The position numbers and the translations under genes were made by a program. The notes beneath the pieces are model-generated. The model searched no databases. It was not told the DNA's origin and saw only the letters and a program-made list of their open reading frames with translations. 20,306 nucleotides of DNA from Darksidea phi (taxonomy: Eukaryota; Ascomycota; Dothideomycetes; Pleosporales; Lentitheciaceae), in NCBI GenBank assembly GCA_030770425.1, contig JASJFT010000367.1:5001-25306 (forward strand). The letters run 5' to 3'. How positions within the stretch are numbered: position 1 is the first letter of the stretch; every line of letters starts with the position of its first letter. Positions 1-11,083 of this stretch are shown here, piece after piece.

Positions 1-243
1 GGCTGCGGATCGTCACATACATCGGTCGCTGTTACTGTACCTAGGTGATTGGCCTAGCCACCGCCCCCTTTCGGGAGGCGGTTTAGTGGACCGATGCTTC
101 GCGAGTTCCCCGGCAATTTAGGCGTGTCGCCGCTCCCCAGCCGAGATTTGGGGGGAGCGACTAGCGTTTGGTTTAACAGAGCAAACCCACCCACCCTTAC
201 GGGCCGCTTTCTGGCGCAGAGCAACTACGACTAGTATAGTTTA
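1..243 (-). ncRNA. Group I intron at 18S site S943 (5' part; 3' end outside window)
   Basis: On the minus strand, 18S sequence runs to CACCAGGCGT (ending at 244) and then leaves the conserved rRNA. Site and structure fit a self-splicing group I intron at E. coli position 943. The exon end GGCGU (248-244) pairs with GCGCC (217-213), giving P1 with the required U-G wobble at the splice site. Just 5' of that guide, GCUCU could pair with the GGAGC expected to start the next exon (P10; that exon is not in the window). A P-like core element, AATTGCCGGGGAACTC, lies at 118-103, and the Q-like element GATCCGCAGCC lies at the very edge. Other hairpins are at 131-159 and 60-82, the latter with a GAAA tetraloop. 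R, S, P7 and the terminal G are missing because the window starts here. The core looks IC1-like. No homing endonuclease frame is seen in the visible part. Confidence 0.88.
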
Positions 244-271
244 ACGCCTGGTGGTGCCCTTCCGTCAATTT

Positions 272-305
<34 letters not shown>

Positions 306-442
306 AGAACCCAAACACTTTGATTTCTCGTAAGGTGCCGAGCGAGTCAAAATAATAACACCGCCCGATCCCTAGTCGGCATAGTTTATGGTTAAGACTA
401 CGACGGTATCTGATCGTCTTCGATCCCCTAACTTTCGTTCAC

Positions 443-480
<38 letters not shown>

Positions 481-1749
481 AGTTAGTCTTCAATAAATCC
501 AAGAATTTCACCTCTGACAATTGAATACTGATGCCCCCGACTGTCCCTATTAATCATTACGGCGGTCCTAGAAACCAACAAAATAGGACCGCACGTCCTA
601 TTCTATTATTCCATGCTAACATATTCGAGCAAAGGCCTGCTTTGAACACTCTAATTTTTTCAAAGTAAAAGTCCTGGTCCCCAACACACCCAGTGAAGGG
701 CATGCGGTTCTCCAGAAGAAAAGGCCCGGCCGGACAAGTGCACGCGGTGAGGCGGACCTGCCAGCCAGGCCAAAGGTTCAACTACGAGCTTTTTAACTGC
801 AACAACTTTAATATACGCTATTGGAGCTGGAATTACCGCGGCTGCTGGCCTGTATTACACCCCAAACTGCTCTTTCGCAGCAGTTTGAACCTGCCAGCCC
901 TTGCGTGATGGGCGCTTATGCTGGCAGCCACCCTTTCGGATGGTAATGGCACGTCCCTTAAGCCAACTACGAGAGCTGGCCGACACCTTTCCGCGCTCTA
1001 CACAGGCTATCCGCAAATCGCTTCGCGGTAGCTCTGCTCGGGATTAACGTAGCATCGAGATGCCTTAGCCTCCCCCGATCCAGGTTGTCTTGCCGGTACC
1101 TGCCCATCATGACATAGGTACTCGACTAGCCGGTATAACACCTCGCGGTGCCCGACTATCTCTGGCGTCAGCAGTGGGAGCTGAAGTCCACCAGACTTGC
1201 CCTCCAATTGTTCCTCGTTAAGAGGTTTAAATTGTACTCATTCCAATTACAAGACCCAAAAGAGCCCTGTATCAGTATTTATTGTCACTACCTCCCCGTG
1301 TCGGGATTGGGTAATTTGCGCGCCTGCTGCCTTCCTTGGATGTAGTAGCCGTCTCTCAGGCTCCTTCTCCGGAATCGAACCCTAATTCCCCGTTACCCGT
1401 TGAAACCATGGTAAGCCAATACCTTACCATCGAAAGTTGATAGGGCAGAAATTTGAATGAACCGTCGCCGGCGCAAGGCCATGCGATCTGAGAAGTTATT
1501 ATGAATCACCAAGGAGCCCCGAAGGGCATTGGTTTTTTATCTAATAAATACACCCCTTCCGAAGTCGGGGTTTTCAGCATGTATTAGCTCTAGAATTACC
1601 ACGGTTATCCAAGTAGTAAGGTACTATCAAATAAACGATAACTGATTTAATGAGCCATTCGCAGTTTCACGGTATAATTGCTTATACTTAGACATGCATG
1701 GCTTAATCTTTGAGACAAGCATATGACTACTGGCAGAATCAACCAGGTA
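244..1749 (-). rRNA. 18S small-subunit rRNA, 5' two thirds, interrupted by introns
   Basis: The reverse complement begins TACCTGGTTGATTCTGCCAG at about 1749, the 5' end of eukaryotic 18S. It continues through standard landmarks: the AACGAGGAACAATTGGAGGG block, CCAGCAGCCGCGGTAATTCC, GTTAAAAAGCTCGTAGTTG, GAGGTGAAATTCTTGGAT and the region before ACGGAAGGGCACCACCAGG. The mature exons are 1749-1190 and 849-244, with intron S516 between them and intron S943 after 244. Together they give 1166 nt, about what is expected up to this site in a fungal 18S, so no other insertion is likely. The variable regions look like Pezizomycotina. Four bases differ from positions I know as almost invariant (plus-strand 271, 1344, 1353, 1365), so this copy may be divergent or a pseudogene. 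The 3' third lies outside the window. Confidence 0.97.
850..1189 (-). ncRNA. Group I intron at 18S site S516, complete, 340 nt
   Basis: This 340-nt insertion interrupts the conserved rRNA between GGCAAGTCTGGT (ending at 1190) and GCCAGCAGCCGCGG (starting at 849). That is after E. coli position 516, a known group I site in fungal rDNA. The exon end UCUGGU (1195-1190) pairs perfectly with the guide GCCAGA (1166-1161), with the splice-site U-G wobble (P1). Directly 5' of the guide, CUGCUGAC (1174-1167) pairs with the 3' exon start GCCAGCAG at seven of eight positions (P10). The intron ends in G (850), as group I introns do. A strong hairpin with arms AAACTGCT and AGCAGTTT lies near the 3' end. 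I could not place a canonical IC1 P/Q/R/S core, so group IE is a possibility. It is too short for a homing endonuclease, and no endonuclease motif was seen. Confidence 0.88.
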
Positions 1750-2945
1750 ACTATCCTTAACCCAGCGCCATAGGCGAAGGGACGACCCCCCGAAGGAGGC
1801 GGGAGTTAGCGTTACCGTTTGGCGGGACACGCTGTAGCGCGCCCGGCCGCACGCGTCGAACCCGCGAGTGCGAGCAGACGACAGGCGACCGATTCAATTG
1901 CCCCCACTGAGTTTCCCAAAGTGCGGTCCGTCGCGGGAGAGATCGGGCTTTTACGCCGCCAAACTTCGCCACTTGCGCACCTCGAGTGGAGGAGACCCGC
2001 GGCCCATCATGCCCTGTTACAGGCAGTTATAGACCGTGGCCTACCCCCGAGGATCTGGATAGGGACGGTAGCATAGCCAGCCGTCCACAGACTCCAAGCA
2101 TTGCCTGCTGCCATAAGACAGCAGGACTTCAGTTCTCCTTCCCAAGTCGAGGTGAAGCCCGCAACGAAGCGGACCGCTTTACAAGGGGTTACCCTACCTC
2201 GACGAGAAAAGGGGAGCAGACCCGCCCCTGATGGCGTGCTGACCAGAGTGAACGTTGCCGGCCGCCACCTAGGAAACAGGTCGTGCTAGTATGAAACTTG
2301 CGGGAGAAGCCCGCACCATAGGCCCGCCTATCCGCGTTCGCGCACCAAGGCGACCTCGCGGACAGTTGGGGGGCCCCGCCCACGAAACGACCGCCGGTCC
2401 AGCACCGTTACCAATTAAGGGCCCCGAGAGGCTTTCGATGCTGGGCCATTGCTCGCCCACGGGAGGGGGAAGGACCGCCTACAAACGACCGCCGGTCCAG
2501 CACCGTTACCAATTAAGGGCCCCGAGAGGCTTTCGGTGCTGGAGCAATCGCTTGCAGTTGGTTTTACCTGGTTCCGGCCCGAAGGCGCCGCACGATACCA
2601 GGGTTGGCCCAAGGTCACCTGCAAAGCAAAAGCTAAGAAGGCGCCTTACTTCCTGATAACCCGCCGAAGCGGGGTCTGTAAGCAGAAGCTGGCCCGGCGG
2701 AGACTATCGCGGTTTCGTCTCCTCCTTATGTATTCTGCGACGCTTGTTGGGCACGCTGAGCGCGTTGCGCAGTACATGTATCGGAAAAAGTTTTTTTGGA
2801 CACTTTTTTGTATGGGAAATCGAGTAGACATGCGCAAACTCACACAACCTTTATACACGATAAGCAGGACCTAGACACAAATTGTTTATATCAAAAACGC
2901 CCTGTAGACCATAATAGAGCTATATAATCGAGTCCAAGACCTTGG
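1750..2945 (-). other. rDNA 5' external transcribed spacer and promoter-side spacer
   Basis: This lies immediately upstream of the 18S 5' end on the transcribed (minus) strand, so it must contain the 5' ETS and probably the Pol I promoter; the start site cannot be fixed from sequence alone. It contains several compact inverted repeats expected of a structured pre-rRNA spacer: cctgctg/cagcagg (2104-2125), gtcgaggt/acctcgac (2146-2203, with a nested aagcg/cgctt) and ggagac/gtctcc (2699-2722). A 60-bp duplicated hairpin unit is listed separately. Sequence becomes AT-rich from about 2790 to 2945, including tatataat near 2921, a possible promoter-side segment (inference only). Short open frames here have no recognisable protein content. 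Confidence 0.75.
2385..2542. repeat. 60-bp direct repeat pair, each unit a hairpin
   Basis: Two 60-bp units, 2385-2444 and 2483-2542, begin aaacgaccgccggtccagca and end gctttcgNtgctgg. They differ at one base (a at 2439, g at 2537) and are separated by 38 bp. Within each unit, ccagcaccg near the start is complementary to cggtgctgg at the end, so each can fold into a 9-bp stem. In the first copy the single difference becomes a U-G wobble in the minus-strand RNA, which is the transcribed one, but a C-A mismatch in plus-strand RNA. The units lie about 640-790 nt upstream of the 18S. Confidence 0.9.
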
Positions 2946-2951
2946 GTAAGA

Positions 2952-3089
<138 letters not shown>

Positions 3090-6000
3090 CAGGAGGAAAG
3101 CTGCATCGCGCAACTAAGCCATTGTAGTAATAATATCTAATAATGAAACTGTACATATCTGGTCTGAGGACTAGCACTGATGTCATATTCCTATACACGC
3201 CATACACCGATGCTTATAATCTGCATTCTCGATGGTGTATTCTGAACTCGTTCAGGTTCAGGAAGTCAGGAGGATATGAAAGCTACCAGAAGATATCGAC
3301 CTCGCATCTTACATCTTATATAGAATGGAATGAGCAACGCCAAGCTCCATGTTCTCCTAGTAAAGAGGTCAAACACCGCACCTTTACAACTATTTTACCG
3401 TGAATACCGTTGACTGTGGCATCTGATCCGCAAGGGCGGTTACACTTGTCTATGTCATCGGTCCATCACATGTAGAACATGGAGACTTACCAAGAAGAAG
3501 GAAGGAAGGAAAGACACTCTGCATATGTTTGCAAATGAAGGAGATGATGACATAGATTCGATACCGGTATAATGAGGAGAGGTTAGCTCGTATATCGAGT
3601 CTTGATCAACGAGAGAGAGAGAGAGTGGAGTGAATCAATGCACCTATGTCCCTGTACCTACTATAGATTGTTCTGTCTCAGACGCGAACATATCGTCTCC
3701 TCGAACGGGCTGCAAAGCGAAGCGGAAACTGTTGCCAAAGTGCCTGGTGATATTGCGATATTGCCTTCTACAAGGGGCGGAAGAGACGGGTGAGTATTAG
3801 AGAAGTAGAAAGTAGCATCTACTGAGGTGGAAACACTTGTGCAGAACAGACCAGAGAGCAACTAGCACTCCAGTTATCAAGGCACCCATCGGTTTCTCCC
3901 AGCCGCGCACAGCGTCAACACATACAACATTACTGCGATATAAACACCACACCGATACCGATACCGGCACCGAAACCGAAACCGAACAGTTTACGGTCTC
4001 CTTCTATTTCGGGATAGTGTACCACCCAAAAGAGCTCCAAGGTACGAGTGGGTAAGTCCACTTTGTCAGTACGAAGGATTCGACGCTTGGGTCAAGCCAA
4101 AGCAATCATGCCAGTCACCCGTACATTGGCATGGGCGCTCTCGATGCTCGAAAGGATGGATAAACATAGCCTATCGCGCATACCTGCAAACCCCCTAGTG
4201 ATACCTTGCAGCGATAGATTCTCGACCGCGCGCCATCATCCGCCAAATCCTGTGCCACGTCGGTGGCACCGCGTACAGCACACCACACCACTCCGTTAAC
4301 AGCCCCAAGGCCACTACTGACCCGCACCGCCTTGTCATAAGGCTACACAGCATCCACCCCTCTCGGCCGTCCTGGCGAATGCGCTACGCAGACGAAAGAC
4401 GCTTACAGGGCCCCCAGGCCCAGAGATCCCAAGGCATCGGAATCCGATGCTGCAGTCGATATATCCGGACCGGGTCAGAAGACAGTTTTCAAATTGAGCG
4501 GTGTTCGCGAGTTCGATGCGGGTCTTCGGCTATGGACGTGCGTGTATATCTGCGAGTTAAGGATGTGTTGCGGCATGGCGTGTCGACTGGGATGTATAGA
4601 ATGGGTGTGCACGTATTGACAACGCAGATGGGGTAGGATCCTGGAGTGTTGGAGTGCACCCTGCAGGCCCTCTCTGTTGGGGCCTCGCGTGCGTGAGCAG
4701 CCTGGGTTCACGGGGTTGAGTGGGAGGTCGCGCATTCGGTCTGTGGCGAAGCGACGACGCGGTATCGAGACTGCTGAGTCGAAGTCGACACCAGGGCTAG
4801 CCATCCTTCAGTCTGACTTCGGCGCCCACTGCACCGAGATGGCATTGAGGGTAGCGTCTCGGGGATGCGAAGGAGGCGGCGCGGCCCTCACCGATGTTCG
4901 CTCATCAAACGCTCAGCCGCTCAGTCATGTTTCCTCTCTCGTATAGTAACATGCGAGTATGATCACCCAGACTGCAAGGATTCCTTCTGGGCGTGCAGCC
5001 AACAATGTTCGGTGCATGGGGCGTACCGGCGTGTCGTTCTTCATATTAATACGGTTTATCCAACCACCAATAGCCCTCAGATATCTAAATTATTCTGCCT
5101 AACAAGGCACTTTGCACGAACAGAAATAAAAAGGGAGCATGCATGGAAGTTGTTGAGAAGGATGCAGGGAATGCATGTGATACATTGTATAGCGGGTACA
5201 TGAATGGTGGTCAGCCATGACGATGGTCAAGGAAATGTCTGCGACAAGGTCGAGTCTGGAGGACATCTCCGGCTTTTCGGGAACGAGCTAGATGCAGCTG
5301 AAACATTTGGGAGACATGGGGAGTGTAAGGCAACGGTACTTGTGACCTGTAAACCCTGGACGTTCATGCTCGCCTCGTGGCGATCAGAAACACAAAGCCT
5401 CGGCAGTCGCGAAAATCACGGCAACATCGAGTCTCTTGCAATGTTATACAAATGGTCATGGGACGACGATCCTGTCAGCACAATGGGCCGGGGGCTTAGG
5501 GGAAGTGGCAGTGGAGCCGAGTGACGGGCCGTAACGACGCTCGCCTCGTCCCTCACCGTTTGGTCGTGCAATATGAATGCATCATAAGTAAGGCGTAACG
5601 GACAAAGTAAGCAGGGTATGGCACGGGCCCCCGTACAAGCCAATGATATCTGACATGTGTTGCGCTGAATCGACAGCGCGTGAGCGTGAGACGGGGAAGT
5701 GGAAACCGACAGGCGATGCGAGACTGGGGATCGGTAAGATCACCACGGACAACCTGGGGTACTGGGAACGGAGGAGACGGAAGATTACCATTCGGGGAAC
5801 CGTTGACCGGATGTGCTGATGTGGGACGGATGACCAGGGTCTTAAGACGCCATGCTATAGGGACTTTGGTCGACAACGAGGGCGAATCCACATGCGGAGG
5901 TAGGAACGGAGATAGGCGAGATTTTCCATACGGTCTGAATGCTGCATCGAGTGCCAGCAGACGGTGTAACCGTCATACGGCTGAATTATGCGATTTTAGA

Positions 6001-7000
6001 GTTTGGGGCTTAATTAGCAAAGTCATGAAAGGATGATAATCCCCTAGCGTTGAGTAGTGTCGGGCGTTGCCTCGCCAGGGTGAAGTGGTATTTACCCCGT
6101 CATGATTGGCAAGGTTCGGCTCCGTCATTAAAGAATCCTCTCGGCCCGATAAGCATGTTGGCTTTGCCGAACGGCGTGGTCTCGGACCGTACATGATCGC
6201 CGAACGGTTGAGAACAACGGATAGATCGTCGTGTGATGCGAGTACGTTATTCTGACCACCGTTTCCTAGGAGAAACATGCTGATGCATGAGTACAGCCAT
6301 CGTAATTGCTGACAGCGAAATGCAGAAGGTCGAAGGCTTTTGGTTTCAGTTTCCACAGCGGCTGCCACCGCTGGACCTGCAAGATGCAGTAAATCCTTGC
6401 GAAAACCATAGTGCCGACAATTTGACCCGGGTCATCACGGTAATAACAGCGCAGCGTATGATTTTGGAATCCGCAGAGCGGGTGAGACTGTCCCAAGGGT
6501 TTGGTACAGCGTGGTCGCAGCCTATGATGGCAAGCGATGCTGCCAAAGGCGGCCGCATTTAATATCGGGACGGAGTTCAACCTCACGCTGACCACCAGTT
6601 CAGTCGCTGGAATTGAACTAGCGTCTGAAACCTTTCGACACGATGCACAGGAAAGGGAGGACAAAACACTGCACGAGGAGCCCGCTGACAAGTAAGCAAT
6701 GCTGTGTTACCAGCGCTGGACGCTGAACACGAGCTGGGGAGAAGACGCGTCACGTGCGGCGGAATGTCATCAACAAATGCGGGAATCGAGAACAGAGCAC
6801 ACCGCCTTAACGGAGCAGAATAGAATTACCGCATCTTCTCCGAAACAAGAAGGTCATCGACGGTATCACGGTATGGGGGGCCGAGAAGCAACGTTCAACA
6901 TGCGCTATTGCCGAGGGCGTTCGACTATCCGGCGAGAGCAAACGGATCCGTCGGTGAGTAGGCCCGTTGCAATGCGCAAGATGGTAACCGCGTTCGGAGG
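3090..7000. other. Gene-poor spacer, no supported gene
   Basis: I searched both strands and found no coding region with recognisable family features, no tRNA arms and no 5S boxes. Open frames of about 60-140 codons overlap in several frames, as expected by chance. It holds small simple repeats: a GAAG-like run at about 3493-3513, (GA)n at 3611-3625, and six ACCGNN hexamers at 3951-3986. It could be rDNA intergenic spacer, unique flank, or a decayed insertion linked to the T tract at its left end. Confidence 0.5.
3951..3986. repeat. ACCGNN hexanucleotide repeat, six units
   Basis: Six consecutive hexamers read accgat, accgat, accggc, accgaa, accgaa, accgaa. The regular period with drifting last bases is a microsatellite that is accumulating changes. 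No coding frame is associated with it. Confidence 0.85.
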
Positions 7001-10000
7001 TAGTCGTGCGCGCATTCGGCGATTCTGCAGACAAATACACCCACGTTGTTGAGAGTTGCGAGCCGTGTTGGCGGAGAAGTTCCCCACCTGCGGTTCGTGG
7101 GAATGCCGCTGTTGATAAGCACGTGGGGGGAAGCCCAGTGCTCCACTACGCACGGGCTTGTCCACATGAGCATGTTCCCTTGCATGTAACACGGCTCTCA
7201 AGGATTCCCGTTGGCTTCTCGAGTCCGGCTTGCGGGTCACGGAAATAGGCAAAAGGAAGCTATCAAGATAGTAGCACGTCGGCCAGGCTCGCACCCTCGG
7301 TGACCGTGGCGTCATGAACGAATTGCGGTCTCGTTTAACGCCTGTGGGACGAGTTTGGTTGTCGCCATGTGGACCACGGCGGACCCAAGACGCCTTCATT
7401 TTGGAGAGTCCCAAGCCCACGAGCTTTGTTTTCCTCTTTCGCTTGGGATATCCACGCTGGAAAGGAGACGATCCTTGGCGCTCTGAAAGCCACGCGAATC
7501 AGAAGCCCGAGGCTGCGGACTGGGAACGTCGGTGCACCATGTGGGAGCGCACCGGAAGCTCTCCCGGCACCCGGAAAGCCTGACTCTCAGGAGACGACTC
7601 CGTTTGACGGCGAGTCGAGCAGCAACATGGCCACACTGAATCGTGGGCTTTGATGACGGAAGCCAGTCCTCCCCCCCGCGCGCCAGAGGGTCAGAAACAC
7701 GGGGCTTCTCGATGCGGGTGGAAGCCTCTCCCCTTTCAGCAGAGCAAGGGAGGCTGGGGGGCCAATTTCGCAGGCATGGCAACGGTCGCCGAGGGTTCGG
7801 TAGATTGCACCGTGAGATGCCCTCATGCGGGAGCGAGGGTGGTTCATGTCGTGAGCAGCGCCATGGCTAGACCGCCTTGCTGCGCTGTGAAGAGGAGGTT
7901 GCAGAGCGAGTTCCCCCCTCCTCCCCCCCACCCCCCGTCAAAGGCACCACGGCGGGCCCGAGTGTCAGACGCGGGATTGGTGGTGAAGCCACGCGATTCG
8001 TGCAGCGGCCTATCCCGCCAGGTTCCGTTACCGAAGCGGTCTAGGCCAAACGCCCGAGCCAGAGGGTCGGGTCGCTAGCGCGGCGCCAAGTGTCCGATGG
8101 TGTGGCACTCGCACGCCGCCTTCGTGGGTGCATCGTGTTCCCCATGTTCGGCTGTGTTTGCCCACTTTGTGGGGTGCACCGCCTTTGCTCTCCTTCATCT
8201 CCAGGCGCACATGGCCGCACCTCCTGTCCGTCGTGCCTCGCTGCACGCGACGGAACGCATCCTCCACCGCAGCCGACGCGCTTGGAAGCAGAGCGTCTCG
8301 GGACGTGGGGGTGAATGCACTCTCACGTCGGCGACACGACAACTTGTCCGCTTCCCTTTGCGCTACAGCCGGAAGCTAAGATGGGACTGCTGACGCTCTT
8401 CTTTTCGAAATAAGGCCTTCTCCACCAGCGCTGAACCCTACACCAGAGGCAAACTCCTGCTGACCAGGATGGGAATCGTTCGTGGAACAATCGACTCAGC
8501 GAGGGCGTGCTTGATAGGTCGATAGGGAGACCTGCATCGAACACCGACGAGATGACATCGCCGGTGCTCTTTGCAAATAGAAGGGCGGATAGTTCGCATT
8601 CCGTCTAAAATCAAGGGGGGTCACATCGTGTCCCGCTGTTGTGCAACCCGGCCAACTCAGCATGCAAGATGGGTCGTTCTACGCCGCCATCGGAGCATCC
8701 CACCCTCTCCCGGAGAGCTAGCCTGTGCGCTGTGTTGCGGTTTGCGAGGTGAGACAGAAGCAAGGTGTCAATGGCAATAGTGCGTACTTGGGGCTGGAAA
8801 GATGAAAGTTCAAGACGCGGATTGGGCTAGTGCGGTGAAGCTGGGATGACAAGTGTAGTGCGAGCATAGGTACAGTGGAATAGATGTATGCAAAATGCCG
8901 GAAAGCGAGTAAAGTGACCTGACTCATACGGGGCCACTGATGCGGAAAATTAGACATGGCAGCTGAGGGGAGACGCAGCCTATGTCAGCCTCGCCAACCA
9001 GGCCGTCCCACAGCACTGTCAGGCAGCGAACAAAGAAGGCGGCACACACGGCTGGGTCTGCAGACTGGAGGAATGGTATTGGGGCTGCGTGAAGCTGGCC
9101 GGGTATTTGTGGGTTTTGTGGGGAAGACGGCACACGACAGTTGATCCGGAGCCGCGGTCCGTGATACACAAGGACAAGTCTCTGAGTGTCACGGGTACGG
9201 CGAGGAGAGTAGCCAAAGGCTTGCGAAGTGAACTCGAGGGCCTCGGAAACAGCGCAATACCGGCTCCACGAGAGGGGCGACAAAGGCGACGGCTTGGACA
9301 CTGCATCGTGACGCTCCGGCAGCGACGTGGTGGGCTGGAGCGAGCCCGGCACATGGTAGCGATGGGCGGCCGCACGCTGGAAACAGGCACTGGGTCGACT
9401 GCCACGCTGCGCTGCGCGTACTGCCGGCAGGTGGTGATGTCGCAAATTGTACAACGCATGAAACCGGCCATCACGCCGCATTCGGGGGCGAGGGAGCGTC
9501 GCACATGATTCCTGTGCGGCGCAGTGATTTGCCGCGGGGCGCCAGATGACCTCGAGGACTCGTCTCGTAAACAGTCGACGTAGCACGCTGTTGTTCCTGC
9601 GCGCGACGAGTGCACAGCGGAACCTGGCCAACAATGGCGGCCGACGCTTGCGTGCGTCGTGGACTCGCCGCGGGCCTTGACGGCGAGCTGGCCGAGGGCA
9701 TTGCGAGCTGCTCGCGGCGGTGGCGGCAGCGGCCTTCCCAAAGAGGCATGTCACCAGCAGCGCAGAGGCTGTTGTTGCGACGAGCGGGAAAAGGCGCGAG
9801 GGCCATGTGACGTCTGGCAGAGGGCGCGGAGCGTTTCGCGCAGAGTGCAGCGGCGCGGTTCATCTAGTCATTAGAGTGAGGCTCTCCGCGACTTCCCCGG
9901 GCGCGATCGGCGGCTTGGGGGGGGCAATATCAATTGGGGGCATGGAGACGGTGAGGACGAGGGCGAGGAGGAGGGCGGCGCAGGGTCCTGCACACGGCAG

Positions 10001-10600
10001 TGTCCAGGAGTGCCGGCGAGGCGACGTTTGCGCATTCCTGGACGACTGGACGACCAGGATGGCGGAAGAAGAAAGAAGGCGGAGGCTGGCTGGGCCGGCT
10101 GGACTGGGGGACTCGTTGCGCGCACCGAGGCCATCCCTGCACGCGGCTCGTCACATGCGTGTTTCATTACGCTGACTCAGGCGTAACGAAACAGGGCGGC
10201 CGGTACCTCGCTACACGTACCGGCCAGGACGACATCGGCATGCTGCACGGGGTGCCGGCGAGGGCCAGGGGCGGTGCAGGCCGACGACGCGCCGTCGACA
10301 CAGAGAGGGCCCCGGGCGGGAGCGAGGGAGCGAGGGAGGGGGAATGGGGCACGCAGCGGCGAGTCGGTCTGCGGGCGTCTACAGGGAGCCGACATGCGTC
10401 GACATGAGTCTACATCGCAGTCTACAGGGAGCCAGGGAGGGCCGGAGCAGCGCGCCATGGACGTCTGCAGTCTGCAGCGAGTCAGCCTCCAGGCCCGGGG
10501 GTTCTGGAAGACGTGCACGGCCGGTCCGGGCGCAGAGGGCATCATGTGCTGCCACTCTCCCCACGCCGAGGCCGCGAGCGTGTTTGAGGCCCTCGCATGG
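7001..10600. other. GC-rich stretch, no supported gene
   Basis: This stretch is GC-rich, so stop codons are rare and long open frames occur by chance. Examples are about 276 codons on the minus strand at 8924-9754 and a 240-codon frame overlapping it in another register. Their translations are arginine- and proline-rich with no motif or domain that I know. Several frames are open at the same time, which argues against any one being selected. A C-rich tract lies at about 7915-7938. A 14-bp direct repeat (gtctacagggagcc) occurs at 10377-10390 and 10420-10433. A gene broken by several introns cannot be ruled out by eye. Confidence 0.45.
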
Positions 10601-10703
10601 GCGCGCAGAGCCACGCGCAGACGGCCAGAGCAGCGCGCGGTGGCGAGCGGGGAGTGGAGCGGCGGGGGCGAGCAGCGAGCAGCGCAGCGTCTGCAGCGGG
10701 CGG

Positions 10704-10860
10704 CGTGGTGGTGGTGGTGATGGTGGTGGTGATGGCGACGGGCGCGCTTGGAACGTCGAGTGCAGTGGCCGTGGCCGTGGCAGTGACAGTGGCCGTGGCA
10801 GTGGCAGCGGCACCGGCAGCAGTAGCAGCGCCAGCACCAGCAGCAGCAGCAGAGCACCCG
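10704..10860. repeat. GTG/GTGGCN/CAG compound microsatellite
   Basis: A (GTG)n stretch with GATG interruptions (about 10704-10735) is followed, after an unrelated spacer, by GTGGCC/GTGGCA hexamers from 10765 to about 10806. These grade into GCGGCA/CCGGCA and then CAG-type triplets up to about 10855. The minus strand would read as poly-histidine and alanine/threonine runs; I regard those frames as by-products of the repeat. The tract lies about 550 bp upstream of the protein gene that starts at 11411. Confidence 0.85.
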
Positions 10861-11083
10861 CCGGCTAGGGGCGTCGACGGCCGCGGTAGGGCGCTGCTCG
10901 GCCGTTCTCCGGCTGGCCTGTTTAGGAGCACGGCGCGCCAGCGCTGAGGCGTTTTGGCTGGCAGGGGGGGCTGTTCCGCTGTGACGGCTCCTTCTTGGGG
11001 GGGAGGGGGGGTGCTGAGTCCAGGTGCGTGTGCCCAAGCATTTATTATCGCTGGGGTGCCGCCCGCGCCCATAGCCTATGTCC

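Noticed and set aside
8924..9754. 276-codon open frame on the minus strand
   Set aside because: Arg/Pro/Ala-rich without domains; a 240-codon frame is open in another register over the same DNA, and the region is GC-rich, so chance openness is likely.
10177..11037. 286-codon minus-strand frame with poly-His and Cys-rich runs
   Set aside because: The His and Cys runs are translations of the GTG/GTGGCN/CAG microsatellite; overlapping frames are equally open.
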